This document shows positions 33,473 to 42,241 of a stretch of DNA of 64,000 bases, piece after piece. Every line of letters starts with the position of its first letter. The stretch's first letter is position 1. The notes below the pieces were generated by a model. It searched no databases, was not told the origin of the DNA, and worked only from the letters and a program-made list of their open reading frames with translations. Source of the stretch: Methylotenera sp. (GTDB lineage: Bacteria; Pseudomonadota; Gammaproteobacteria; Burkholderiales; Methylophilaceae); the NCBI GenBank assembly GCA_017880905.1, contig JADGRO010000013.1, forward strand, positions 1 through 64,000, read 5' to 3'. The translations under genes and the position numbers were made by a program.

Positions 33473-33570
33473 TGGCTACTTCATACACCATGGGCGTACT
33501 CATCCACATTCTATTGGTCATTGCCATTGTAGTGTTAGTGGTACGTCTCATTCAGGGTCGACGCTTGTAA
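33469..33570 (+). CDS. Short membrane peptide resembling the C-terminal half of lmo0937/DUF5670-type proteins
   Basis: Manual translation MMATSYTMGVLIHILLVIAIVVLVVRLIQGRRL*; overlaps the preceding stop (ATGATGA). Confidence 0.5.
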   Translation: MMATSYTMGVLIHILLVIAIVVLVVRLIQGRRL

Positions 33571-33633
33571 GGTTTTTTACCTTACGCTAGAAAGTCTAAG
33601 TTAAATGGAAAATACTAATTGAATTCAGCCAAG

Positions 33634-33725
33634 ATGTTTGCAATCGTACTAATAGTGTTAGGCATCCTAGGGTTGGCGTAGGCGCAATAGCAGCGGGGAT
33701 GATTCTGCTTTTTACACGCAAGTAA
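33634..33725 (+). pseudogene. Decayed small membrane protein gene (two frames: FAIVLIVLGILGLA* / VGAIAAGMILLFTRK*)
   Basis: N- and C-terminal hydrophobic pieces joined in different frames. Confidence 0.4.
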
Positions 33726-33750
33726 AACAAAGTTAATACCGGAGAAAAAC

Positions 33751-34065
33751 ATGGAAACAGTATTTAAGGATTTTAATAAAGACAAATTGATCAAAGAGTT
33801 TCAGGAAGCAATTACAGATGCGGAAGCTTTGCTTAAGGCAACAGTTAACACAGGCGGTGAAAAAGTTGCTGAAATTCGTACCAAGACAGAAAAATCACTC
33901 GGGATAGCAAAAGCAAGTATGGCCGATGCTCAAGCAGCTGTGCTTACCAGAACAAAAGATGCTACGAAAGCTACCGATGCTTATGTCCATGATAATCCAT
34001 GGCGTTCAGTTGGTTTTGCCGCCTGTATTGGCGTGGTTATTGGCTTACTTATAGGTCGTCGCTAG
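33751..34065 (+). CDS. DUF883 family protein (YqjD/ElaB-like, C-tail membrane anchor)
   Basis: Coiled-coil with terminal AYVHDNPWRSVGFAACIGVVIGLLIGRR. Confidence 0.88.
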   Translation: METVFKDFNKDKLIKEFQEAITDAEALLKATVNTGGEKVAEIRTKTEKSLGIAKASMADAQAAVLTRTKDATKATDAYVHDNPWRSVGFAACIGVVIGLLIGRR

Positions 34066-34306
34066 TCATTTCTCTATTCTTGATAATGCAACAGGTAATG
34101 GTATTCGTTTAATGTGTTTTGCCTGAGTTAGTAGATATTGCTTTGAAAAGATGCTTAAATCTAATGAATAAACACACAGCGTTTTGTGTGTTGTAGTGCA
34201 GAATTGTCATGCTTAACAGCGCATGATGAATTCTAACGATACCTGAGAGAGTGTTTATTTCTAAGGTTTCGGTTATAAATCCATCTTATATATTAGGAGA
34301 CTAATC

Positions 34307-34459
34307 ATGATTAAATTAATTTTTGTATCGATACTTGCAACATTATTTCTAGCTGGTACATTTGCCACACTGACTGGTTGCAGTACGGTTGCAGGCGGTG
34401 GTAAAGAGATGGAGCAGGGTGGTAAAGCTGTTAAAGATGAGGCAAATGAGAATAAATAA
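34307..34459 (+). CDS. Entericidin A/B family small lipoprotein (50 aa)
   Basis: Manual translation MIKLIFVSILATLFLAGTFATLTGCSTVAGGGKEMEQGGKAVKDEANENK*; AGGAG SD. Confidence 0.85.
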   Translation: MIKLIFVSILATLFLAGTFATLTGCSTVAGGGKEMEQGGKAVKDEANENK

Positions 34460-34485
34460 TACAAATGCAGAGAGATAACCTTATA

Positions 34486-34521
34486 CCTCTCTAAATATGA
34501 ACAACTGAAAATTTAGAGAGG
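34486..34521. repeat. Perfect 11-bp inverted repeat, 14-nt loop
   Basis: CCTCTCTAAAT-atgaacaactgaaa-ATTTAGAGAGG downstream of entericidin gene. Confidence 0.8.
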
Positions 34522-34750
34522 TGGCGTAAGTTGTATTGTAATGAAGAGGATCAAAGACTCTGTGATTAATTATCTTTCGTATCTTTATTTACCTCTGTGT
34601 AGGCACTTTTCAGGTTTATTTGTTTGACCGACTCAAATGGGTCGGTTCTTGCCCTATGTTTTCTAAATTTGGCCGCTTTAAAGCTGACTCTCATTAACAA
34701 TAATGAACGTCTGAATTAGAAATTCTTGGGTTACGGTGAATTAAAAATGA

Positions 34751-34778
34751 AAAAGCCCAACATCGCTGCAGGGCTTTT
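34751..34778 (-). terminator. Terminator of tRNA-Asn
   Basis: AAAAGCCC...GGGCTTTT with T-run on minus strand. Confidence 0.75.
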
Positions 34779-34784
34779 ATAATT

Positions 34785-34860
34785 TGGCTCCTCGACCTGG
34801 GCTCGAACCAGGGACACACGGATTAACAGTCCGTTGCTCTACCAACTGAGCTATCGAGGA
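34785..34860 (-). tRNA. tRNA-Asn(GTT), CCA encoded
   Basis: Reverse complement TCCTCGATAGCTCAGTTGGTAGAGCAACGGACTGTTAATCCGTGTGTCCCTGGTTCGAGCCCAGGTCGAGGAGCCA. Confidence 0.97.
34797..34832. repeat. 36-bp direct repeat, copy 2 (inside tRNA-Asn)
   Basis: Identical to 32650-32685. Confidence 0.93.
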
Positions 34861-34944
34861 ATCGGTTAAACTAATGAAGGCGTGATAATACTGGCTAAGC
34901 GCTTTTTGGTCAATCGTTAAGGGGTATAATTTAGGTATTAACTG

Positions 34945-36297
34945 ATGAAAAATTCTAAAAAAATATTAATTGCTGCAGCCGTGGTTATTGGCTTGCTGCT
35001 TATTTTGCCTTTTTTAATCCCCATGCAAGCGTATTTACACAAGGCAGAAAAAATAGCCAGTGAAAAGCTTGGCGTGCCTGTGACTATTCACTCTGCACAT
35101 TTGTTCTTGCTGCCTAGCCCACGTGTGGCTGCCAGCGATATTACAGTTGGGAAAAATCAAGAGATTAGGGTAGAGGGTTTAGTGGTTGTTCCCACCATTA
35201 GCACCTTGTTTTCTGCCACCAAAATACTCGATTTAAACATCAGTAAACCCGTTATAAATAAAGCCGCTTTAGAAATAGTTTCTGCCCTAACGGCCAAAAA
35301 ACAAGAGAGTGGTGAAGCTGCTGCAGTTAATATTCGCCATATTAAAATTGACGAATTGCAGCTTGTTTGGCCAGATGCTAAGTTCCCCATTATGAATGCA
35401 GAAGCAACGCTGACAGGCGCTAATAAGCTGGAATCTGCAGTAGTAAAAACCATGGATGGCAAACTCGATGCTAAAGTAACGCCAAGTGACGACGAGCAGC
35501 TAATAGTGGTAAACGCCAACAAATGGACTTTGCCAGTAGGTTTGCCTTTGTTGATTGATAAAGCCAAGCTAGAGATGCACTTAAAAGACAGCCGCTTAAC
35601 TATACCTAACATTGATATTGCACTTTATGGCGGCAAATTAACGGGTGACGCAGTGCTGAGCTGGCAAGAAAATAAAGAGATAGTAAACTGGAAGACAAGC
35701 GGCAATTTGAGCATGGATAACTTATCGGTAAAAGAGCCAAGCAGCTTGGTAAGCAGGGCGGTTTATTTAAGCGGCAATCTATTTGGCAAAGGCAATTTTT
35801 CTAGCGCTGCGAAAGAGGCTGGTCAGTTATCAGATAATCTGCGTACGGATTTTAAATTCAAAGTAAACAATGGTGTGCTGCATGGGCTGGATTTAGTGAA
35901 AGTGGCGAGCCTGATAATTAAGCAAAGCCAAAGTGGTGGCGAAACACAGTTTGATGAGTTTTCTGGCGTTTTAAATAGCGCTGGCAAGCAATACAACTTG
36001 AGCCAGATTAAAATCAGCTCCGGCTTAATTTCTGCAACTGGCCAAATTAAAATAAGCCCTAAAAAAGAATTAGATGGCGCTGTGCAAGTTAAGGTAAAAC
36101 GCAGTGTGAACTTGGTTACTGTTCCACTAGAAGTCTCAGGCACAGTGGATCATCCTGTGGTGTTGCCTTCAAAAGCCGCAATAGCTGGCGCAATTGCGGG
36201 CACGGCGGTTTTAGGTCCTGGCGTGGGTACTAGCTTAGGTCTTAAGGCGGGCGTGGCAATAGATAAACTTAAAGGCTTATTTGGCAAAAAGAAATAG
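34945..36297 (+). CDS. AsmA-like family protein
   Basis: N-terminal TM, KLGVPVTIHSAHLFLLPSPRVAASDI; beta-rich AsmA-type body; gly-rich C-terminus. Confidence 0.75.
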   Translation: MKNSKKILIAAAVVIGLLLILPFLIPMQAYLHKAEKIASEKLGVPVTIHSAHLFLLPSPRVAASDITVGKNQEIRVEGLVVVPTISTLFSATKILDLNISKPVINKAALEIVSALTAKKQESGEAAAVNIRHIKIDELQLVWPDAKFPIMNAEATLTGANKLESAVVKTMDGKLDAKVTPSDDEQLIVVNANKWTLPVGLPLLIDKAKLEMHLKDSRLTIPNIDIALYGGKLTGDAVLSWQENKEIVNWKTSGNLSMDNLSVKEPSSLVSRAVYLSGNLFGKGNFSSAAKEAGQLSDNLRTDFKFKVNNGVLHGLDLVKVASLIIKQSQSGGETQFDEFSGVLNSAGKQYNLSQIKISSGLISATGQIKISPKKELDGAVQVKVKRSVNLVTVPLEVSGTVDHPVVLPSKAAIAGAIAGTAVLGPGVGTSLGLKAGVAIDKLKGLFGKKK

Positions 36298-36334
36298 ATT
36301 AAATAAGTCTAAATAGTTATTTAAGCGTGCTAAT

Positions 36335-37540
36335 TTATTCGAGAGCCTTGGCAATACGGTCTAGCGCGTTTTTTAAGTTTTCCATCGAGGTTGCGAACGA
36401 GATGCGGAAATAGCCCTCAGCCCCAAACGCAGAGCCCGGCACTACTGCCACATTAAAGCTTTCTAACAAATATTCCGCAAACGCCATATCGGTCGCGGCG
36501 CTAATTTTGCCCGCTTTGTGTAAGTTAGCAATCGCCACACGTGCATCAGGGAAGGCGTAAAACGCACCACCCGCCATCAGGCAACGTAAGCCCGGCATGA
36601 CGTTAAAGCGATCCACCACATATTTGTGACGTTCTTTAAACGCCGCTACCATCGGTTTAATACATTCTTGCGAGCCAGTGAGTGCGACAACCGCGGCATA
36701 TTGCGAAATAGAAGTCGCATTGCTGGTGGATTGGCTTTGCAAGATTTCCATGGCTTTAATGATATTCTCAGGGCCTGCCGCGTAACCAATACGCCAACCT
36801 GTCATCGAATAGGCCTTAGAAACGCCGTTAAGCACGATACAGTGGCTTTTTAGCGCGGGCGCAGCATTGAGTATGTTGTAGAACTTTTCGCCGGTTAAAT
36901 TGACGTGCTCATACATATCGTCTGTCGCCACCAACACATGTGGATGTTTAAGCAATATTTCGCCCAATGCTTTAAGCTCATTTAGGTTGTACACAGCACC
37001 GGTGGGGTTAGAGGGCGAGTTGAACATCACCAATTTAGTTTTGGGTGTTATTGCGGCTTCTAGTTGCGCGGGCAGCAGTTTAAAGCCTTGCTCGATGCCA
37101 CAATCGATAATCACTGGCACAGCTTCCGCCACCATGGCGATATCGGCGTAACTCACCCAATAAGGCGCGGGTATAATCATTTCGTCGCCTTTATTCAGCA
37201 CCGCCAAACACAGGTTAAAAATGGTTTGTTTGCCGCCTACGCCAACGATGACTTCGTTTACCGTGTAATCAAAGCCGTTTTCATTTTTAAATTTAGCCAC
37301 TACGGCTTTTTTAAGGCTGGGGATGCCGCTCACAGGGGTGTATTTGGTAAATCCAGCATCAATGGCCGCTTTGGCGGCATCTTTAATGTGTTGCGGCGTA
37401 TCAAAATCTGGTTCGCCTGCCGCTAAGCCAATCACATCGCGGCCTTCGGCCTTGTATTTAGCGGCTTTGGCTGTAATGGCAAGTGTAGGGGATTCTTTAA
37501 TGGCTAAAACGCGGTGCGATAAAACTTGTGAGTGTGACAA
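36335..37540 (-). CDS. Pyridoxal phosphate-dependent aspartate aminotransferase (class I)
   Basis: ESPTLAITAKAAKYKAEGRDVIGLAAGEPDFDTP; NGVSKAYSMTGWRIGYAAGP. Confidence 0.92.
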   Translation of the reverse strand: MSHSQVLSHRVLAIKESPTLAITAKAAKYKAEGRDVIGLAAGEPDFDTPQHIKDAAKAAIDAGFTKYTPVSGIPSLKKAVVAKFKNENGFDYTVNEVIVGVGGKQTIFNLCLAVLNKGDEMIIPAPYWVSYADIAMVAEAVPVIIDCGIEQGFKLLPAQLEAAITPKTKLVMFNSPSNPTGAVYNLNELKALGEILLKHPHVLVATDDMYEHVNLTGEKFYNILNAAPALKSHCIVLNGVSKAYSMTGWRIGYAAGPENIIKAMEILQSQSTSNATSISQYAAVVALTGSQECIKPMVAAFKERHKYVVDRFNVMPGLRCLMAGGAFYAFPDARVAIANLHKAGKISAATDMAFAEYLLESFNVAVVPGSAFGAEGYFRISFATSMENLKNALDRIAKALE

Positions 37541-37634
37541 AGTACGCTTTCCTTAAAACTAAATCTCGAATAGGCGCTATTTTACGCACAAAAGCGTTGT
37601 TTAGGAACAATCAGTACGTATGGTAAAAAAGAAA

Positions 37635-37657
37635 AGAGGCCTCAAATCGAGGTCTCT
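37635..37657 (-). terminator. Terminator of the TPR-protease gene
   Basis: AGAGGCCTC-aaatc-GAGGTCTCT with T-rich tract on minus strand. Confidence 0.65.
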
Positions 37658-37699
37658 TGAGGCATTTATTGCACTAAATTGACGAATCCTGAATAAATC

Positions 37700-38713
37700 C
37701 TAGCAAGCAGCACTGCACTCTATCATTTCGTTGTATTCAGTTGCGATATCTTTATTGATATCCATTAAAGCGGCATGGATACGCTGCACTTCAGTGCTGT
37801 CGCCACGTGTTTTGGCCAGCGCGCCTAGCCGCACAAGTGCGTCAAAGTTAGTATTATCCAAGCTCGCTGCCTGTTTATAAGCTTTTTCTGCGAGTTCTGC
37901 TTTACCTGTATTTTCCAAACCTAAACCAAATTCATACCAAGCTTCGGTACTTTTAGGCTCCACTTGAGTCCATTTTTCGGCCACTTGCGCCAATTTTGGC
38001 CAATCGCCACGCGCTTCTGGCACCGCAACCTGCATGTAGAAGGGTTTTTTGTCTTCGTCCTCTTCCCACAAAGCCTTACCGGAGATTGGGAAAGCGGTCG
38101 TTTCAGGTTGTTTTTCTAGTTGCGCTAGCCACTCAATCGGTAGTGCATAGTGAATACTACCGCCACGTCCTGCTGTTTTGAAGGTGTTGATGCCAACTAA
38201 TCTGCCTTCCATATCAAATAGGCCGCTGCCGCTTGCACCCAAAGAGAAATTGGCCGAGCTGCGAATGATTTTACCTTGATCGGAATCGTACAAGGCCTCA
38301 ACTTTGCCGTTACTGGTGAGCGGCGCAGGTGCACCGTTAGAGTGGCCGATAGCGGCGATTTCTTGGCCGCGTTTCAAATCGGTGCTTTTGCCAATAATCG
38401 CAGGTTTAAATGGCATGTATGTGGTTGAAACCAAACATAAATCGTGCCAAGCATCAGCTTTTAGCGAGGCGATTAGGTAAGTTTCTTCGCCACGCGAAAC
38501 CCAAGGTTGCTTTGTGGCACGCAACACATGGCAATTGGTGATAACTTTATTCTCGCCCACCACTACGCCTGAGCCATATGCCAAGCCGCCAGAAGCGTTG
38601 TAACCGCGCACCATAACCACGCTAAAAAAAGCATCTAGCATTTTTGGATTATCGAAAGCCAAGGCAGGCTGAATGGCCGCTAGCAAGGCGGTAGCAAGTA
38701 TTAAAGCGCGCAT
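37700..38713 (-). CDS. Secreted trypsin-like serine protease with C-terminal TPR region
   Basis: Signal peptide; GSGVVVGENKVITNCHVL; SANFSLGASGSGLFD; TPR-like KAELAEKAYKQAASLDNTNFDALVRLGAL. Confidence 0.8.
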   Translation of the reverse strand: MRALILATALLAAIQPALAFDNPKMLDAFFSVVMVRGYNASGGLAYGSGVVVGENKVITNCHVLRATKQPWVSRGEETYLIASLKADAWHDLCLVSTTYMPFKPAIIGKSTDLKRGQEIAAIGHSNGAPAPLTSNGKVEALYDSDQGKIIRSSANFSLGASGSGLFDMEGRLVGINTFKTAGRGGSIHYALPIEWLAQLEKQPETTAFPISGKALWEEDEDKKPFYMQVAVPEARGDWPKLAQVAEKWTQVEPKSTEAWYEFGLGLENTGKAELAEKAYKQAASLDNTNFDALVRLGALAKTRGDSTEVQRIHAALMDINKDIATEYNEMIECSAAC

Positions 38714-38856
38714 TATTATTCTCCCTTTGTTAATCGCTATAGTAAATGACTAAAATTTTACTACAAAGTTCTCAAAAATTACTTGCCAAGTGAAGTTGCA
38801 AAGCCTGTTAAAATTACAGGTTGATTAAATGGATTGCCTAATTGCATTAAATAAAC

Positions 38857-40893
38857 GTGTTTGTCACCTTTCCCAATAGTAAATATCAGCTACATCAGCC
38901 GTTTCAACCAGCTGGTGACCAACCTGCGGCTATAGAAAAGCTGATTGATGGCCTAGAGCAGGGCATGAAGTTTCAAACTTTGCTCGGCGTAACCGGCTCG
39001 GGTAAGACATTTACCATGGCTAATGTCATTGCCAGACTTGGCCGCCCAGCCATTGTGATGGCACCCAACAAAACGCTGGCAGCACAATTATATTCAGAAT
39101 TTCGTGAGTTTTTCCCTAATAATTCGGTGGAATATTTTGTGAGCTATTACGATTATTATCAGCCAGAAGCCTATGTGCCATCCCGCGATTTGTTTATCGA
39201 GAAAGATTCCAGCATTAACGAACACATCGAGCAGATGCGGCTTTCGGCCACCAAGGCGCTCTTAGAGCGCGAAGACAGTATAATCGTAGCGAGTGTTTCG
39301 GCGATTTACGGCATTGGTGACCCGGTGGATTATCACGGTATGGTGTTGCACTTAAAACAAGGCGATAAATTGAGTCAGCGTGATGCCATACAGCGCTTAA
39401 TCGGCATGCAATATGACAGGAATGACTTTGATTTTAATCGGGGCAGTTTTCGCGTGCGTGGCGATGTGATTGATATTTTCCCCGCAGAAAATAACGAAAC
39501 GGCGGTGCGCTTAAGTTTATTTGATGACGAGGTAGAATCGATTACTTTATTTGACCCTTTGACTGGACAAATATTTAATAAAATTCAACGATTTACAATC
39601 TATCCTTCAAGTCATTACGTAACATCGCGCGAAACCACAATTAAGGCGATGGAAAAGATTAAAACCGAGTTACGCGACCGCGTTGCCTTTTATATTAAAG
39701 AAAATAAGCTGGTAGAAGCGCAACGCATTGAACAGCGTACACGATTTGACCTGGAAATGCTCAACGAAATTGGTTTTTGCAAAGGCATCGAGAACTATTC
39801 GCGCCATTTGTCAGGCCGCAATGCGGGCGATCCGCCACCCACGTTAATTGATTATTTGCCTGATAACGCGCTGATGATTATCGACGAAAGCCACGTCACT
39901 GTGCCGCAAATTGGCGGTATGTATAAAGGCGATTGGTCGCGCAAGACCAATTTGGTCGATTATGGCTGGCGCTTGCCTTCAGCACTGGATAATCGCCCGC
40001 TAAAGTTTGAAGAATTTGAGCGCATTATGCGCCAATGCGTGTTTATCTCGGCCACGCCGGCAGAATATGAAAAAAACCATCAACAGCAAGTGGTGGAGAT
40101 GATCGCGCGGCCAACCGGCTTGATTGACCCGGAAATCATCGTGAAGCCAGCCGATACGCAAGTAGATGATTTACTTGGAGAAATTAAGAAAAGAGTGATG
40201 GTTCACGAACGCGTGCTGGCCACCACGCTCACCAAACGCATGGCAGAAGATTTGACCGATTATTTGGCGGAACACGGTGTAAAGGTGCGCTATTTGCACT
40301 CAGACATTGACACGATCGAGCGTGTTGAGATTATCCGTGACTTAAGGCTGGGCGAATTTGATGTGCTGGTGGGTATTAATTTACTACGCGAAGGTTTAGA
40401 TATTCCTGAAGTGTCTTTGGTTGCGGTGCTGGATGCGGATAAAGAAGGTTTTTTGCGCTCCGAACGTAGTTTGATTCAAACTGCGGGTCGCGCTGCACGA
40501 AATATCAACGGCAAAGTGATTTTTTACGGCAACAGCATTACGCGTAGCATGAAATTGGCGATAGATGAGACCAATCGTCGCCGTCGTGTACAAATGGCGT
40601 TTAACGAGGCGAATGGCATTACACCCGTAGGTATTACCAAGCGCGTAAAAGACATGATTGACGGCGTTTACGACAAAGATGAAGTGCAACGCGAGCGCAA
40701 AGCTGCGCAAGATCAAGCTAATTATGAGAGCTTGAGTGAAAAACAAATACTCAAGGAAATGAAACGCCTGGAAAAAGCCATGCACGATGCGGCCAAAAAT
40801 TTAGAATTTGAAAAAGCGGCCGATTTTAGAGACCAACTTAAAAAGTTGAAAGTGAAATTTTACGGCGCAGAAATCCCCGACTTAAATTTATAA
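38857..40893 (+). CDS. uvrB: Excinuclease ABC subunit B
   Basis: [46 protein letters not shown]-terminal UVR motif. Confidence 0.97.
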   Translation: MFVTFPNSKYQLHQPFQPAGDQPAAIEKLIDGLEQGMKFQTLLGVTGSGKTFTMANVIARLGRPAIVMAPNKTLAAQLYSEFREFFPNNSVEYFVSYYDYYQPEAYVPSRDLFIEKDSSINEHIEQMRLSATKALLEREDSIIVASVSAIYGIGDPVDYHGMVLHLKQGDKLSQRDAIQRLIGMQYDRNDFDFNRGSFRVRGDVIDIFPAENNETAVRLSLFDDEVESITLFDPLTGQIFNKIQRFTIYPSSHYVTSRETTIKAMEKIKTELRDRVAFYIKENKLVEAQRIEQRTRFDLEMLNEIGFCKGIENYSRHLSGRNAGDPPPTLIDYLPDNALMIIDESHVTVPQIGGMYKGDWSRKTNLVDYGWRLPSALDNRPLKFEEFERIMRQCVFISATPAEYEKNHQQQVVEMIARPTGLIDPEIIVKPADTQVDDLLGEIKKRVMVHERVLATTLTKRMAEDLTDYLAEHGVKVRYLHSDIDTIERVEIIRDLRLGEFDVLVGINLLREGLDIPEVSLVAVLDADKEGFLRSERSLIQTAGRAARNINGKVIFYGNSITRSMKLAIDETNRRRRVQMAFNEANGITPVGITKRVKDMIDGVYDKDEVQRERKAAQDQANYESLSEKQILKEMKRLEKAMHDAAKNLEFEKAADFRDQLKKLKVKFYGAEIPDLNL

Positions 40894-40948
40894 ACAATAG
40901 TTTGATTAATTAACACATTTTCACTATAATCGCGGTCTTTCAAACCTT

Positions 40949-40990
40949 GCCACACCATTCTAGTTAAATCTAGTCCGCATCGTGGGTGGC
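40949..40990 (+). promoter_or_regulatory. Candidate ribosomal S6:S18 leader element
   Basis: GCCACACC...GGGTGGC outer stem, CTAG-ttaaat-CTAG inner stem and CCGCA segment immediately upstream of rpsF. Confidence 0.5.
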
Positions 40991-41011
40991 TTTAAACCAT
41001 AAGGGGAACAT

Positions 41012-41419
41012 ATGCGACATTATGAAGTAGTTTTTATCGTCCATCCGGACCAGAGCGAGCAAGTGCCAGCAATGATAGAGCGTTATCGCGCCTTGATTGC
41101 CGCCAGTAAAGGCACTATCCACCGTTTAGAGGATTGGGGTCGTCGTCAATTGGCTTATCCAATCCAAAAAATCCACAAAGCACATTATGTGTTGATGAAC
41201 ATCGAGTGCGATCACGCCACTTTAGATGAGCTGGAACACGGTTTTAAATTTAACGATGCCGTGATTCGTCACTTAACCATGGGTACTAAAACCGCTGTGA
41301 CTGCGCCTAGCCCAATGATGAAAGAAGAAAAATCTAGATCAGTAATAGGCAGAGATGAAGTGCCAGTTGCCGCCATTGTGGTGCCAGATTTAGTTGCTGA
41401 GGTCGTGGAAGCAGAATAA
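41012..41419 (+). CDS. rpsF: 30S ribosomal protein S6
   Basis: [41 protein letters not shown]. Confidence 0.96.
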   Translation: MRHYEVVFIVHPDQSEQVPAMIERYRALIAASKGTIHRLEDWGRRQLAYPIQKIHKAHYVLMNIECDHATLDELEHGFKFNDAVIRHLTMGTKTAVTAPSPMMKEEKSRSVIGRDEVPVAAIVVPDLVAEVVEAE

Positions 41420-41465
41420 TTGAACAGTGTGGCTATATGCCATACCAATGAATATTTAGGAGTTT

Positions 41466-41702
41466 ATGATGGCAAGAGAAATGTACAAACGCCGCCGCTA
41501 CTGCCGTTTTTCAGCAGAAGGCATTAAAGAAGTTGATTACAAAGATGTGGATTTGCTGAAAGATTTCATTTCAGAAAACGCAAAAATTATCCCAGCCCGT
41601 ATGACTGGCACTAAAGCCAGATATCAACGCCAACTCACGACTGCGATAAAACGCGCGCGTTTTTTGGCCTTGTTACCATACACAGACAAGCACCCCGGTT
41701 AA
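41466..41702 (+). CDS. rpsR: 30S ribosomal protein S18
   Basis: [58 protein letters not shown]. Confidence 0.97.
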   Translation: MMAREMYKRRRYCRFSAEGIKEVDYKDVDLLKDFISENAKIIPARMTGTKARYQRQLTTAIKRARFLALLPYTDKHPG

Positions 41703-41725
41703 TTTTTAGGGTTAAGGAGAAAATA

Positions 41726-42175
41726 ATGCAAGTAATTTTGTTAGAAAAAGTTGCAAATCTTGGCGCATTGGGTGATATCGTTAAAGTAAAAGATGGTTTT
41801 GGCCGCAATTTTTTAATTCCGCATGGCAAAGCAAAACGTGCAACAGAGGCCAACAAGGCCGAATTTGCGGCGCGCCGTGTCGAACTTGAAAAACAACAAG
41901 CTGAAGTGTTAGCAAGTGCGCAAAAACGTGGCGAAAAACTGGCAGGTTACGTGTTGCAGGTCACACAAAAATCCGGTGTAGATGGTCGTTTGTTTGGTTC
42001 CGTAACCAATATCGACATTGCTGAAGGCTTGAAATCCGCAGGTTTTGAGGTAGTTAAATCAGAAGTGCGCATGCCGACTGGCCCATTAAAAACCATTGGC
42101 GATTTCCCAATTAGCATTGCATTGCACCATGATGTGGTGGCGGATATTACCGTCACGGTGATTGGCGAAGCTTAA
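41726..42175 (+). CDS. rplI: 50S ribosomal protein L9
   Basis: [36 protein letters not shown]. Confidence 0.97.
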   Translation: MQVILLEKVANLGALGDIVKVKDGFGRNFLIPHGKAKRATEANKAEFAARRVELEKQQAEVLASAQKRGEKLAGYVLQVTQKSGVDGRLFGSVTNIDIAEGLKSAGFEVVKSEVRMPTGPLKTIGDFPISIALHHDVVADITVTVIGEA

Positions 42176-42200
42176 AAAAATAAAAATATTGTCGCTATCT

Positions 42201-42226
42201 AAAAGGCTACTTCAGTAGCCTTTTTT
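42201..42226 (+). terminator. Terminator after rplI
   Basis: AAAAGGCTAC-ttca-GTAGCCTTTTTT. Confidence 0.85.
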
Positions 42227-42241
42227 ATTTATAATGTGACT

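Noticed and set aside
34627-34646. ACCGACTC-aaat-GGGTCGGT hairpin as island terminator
   Set aside because: One wobble pair and no T-run; too weak to call as a terminator.
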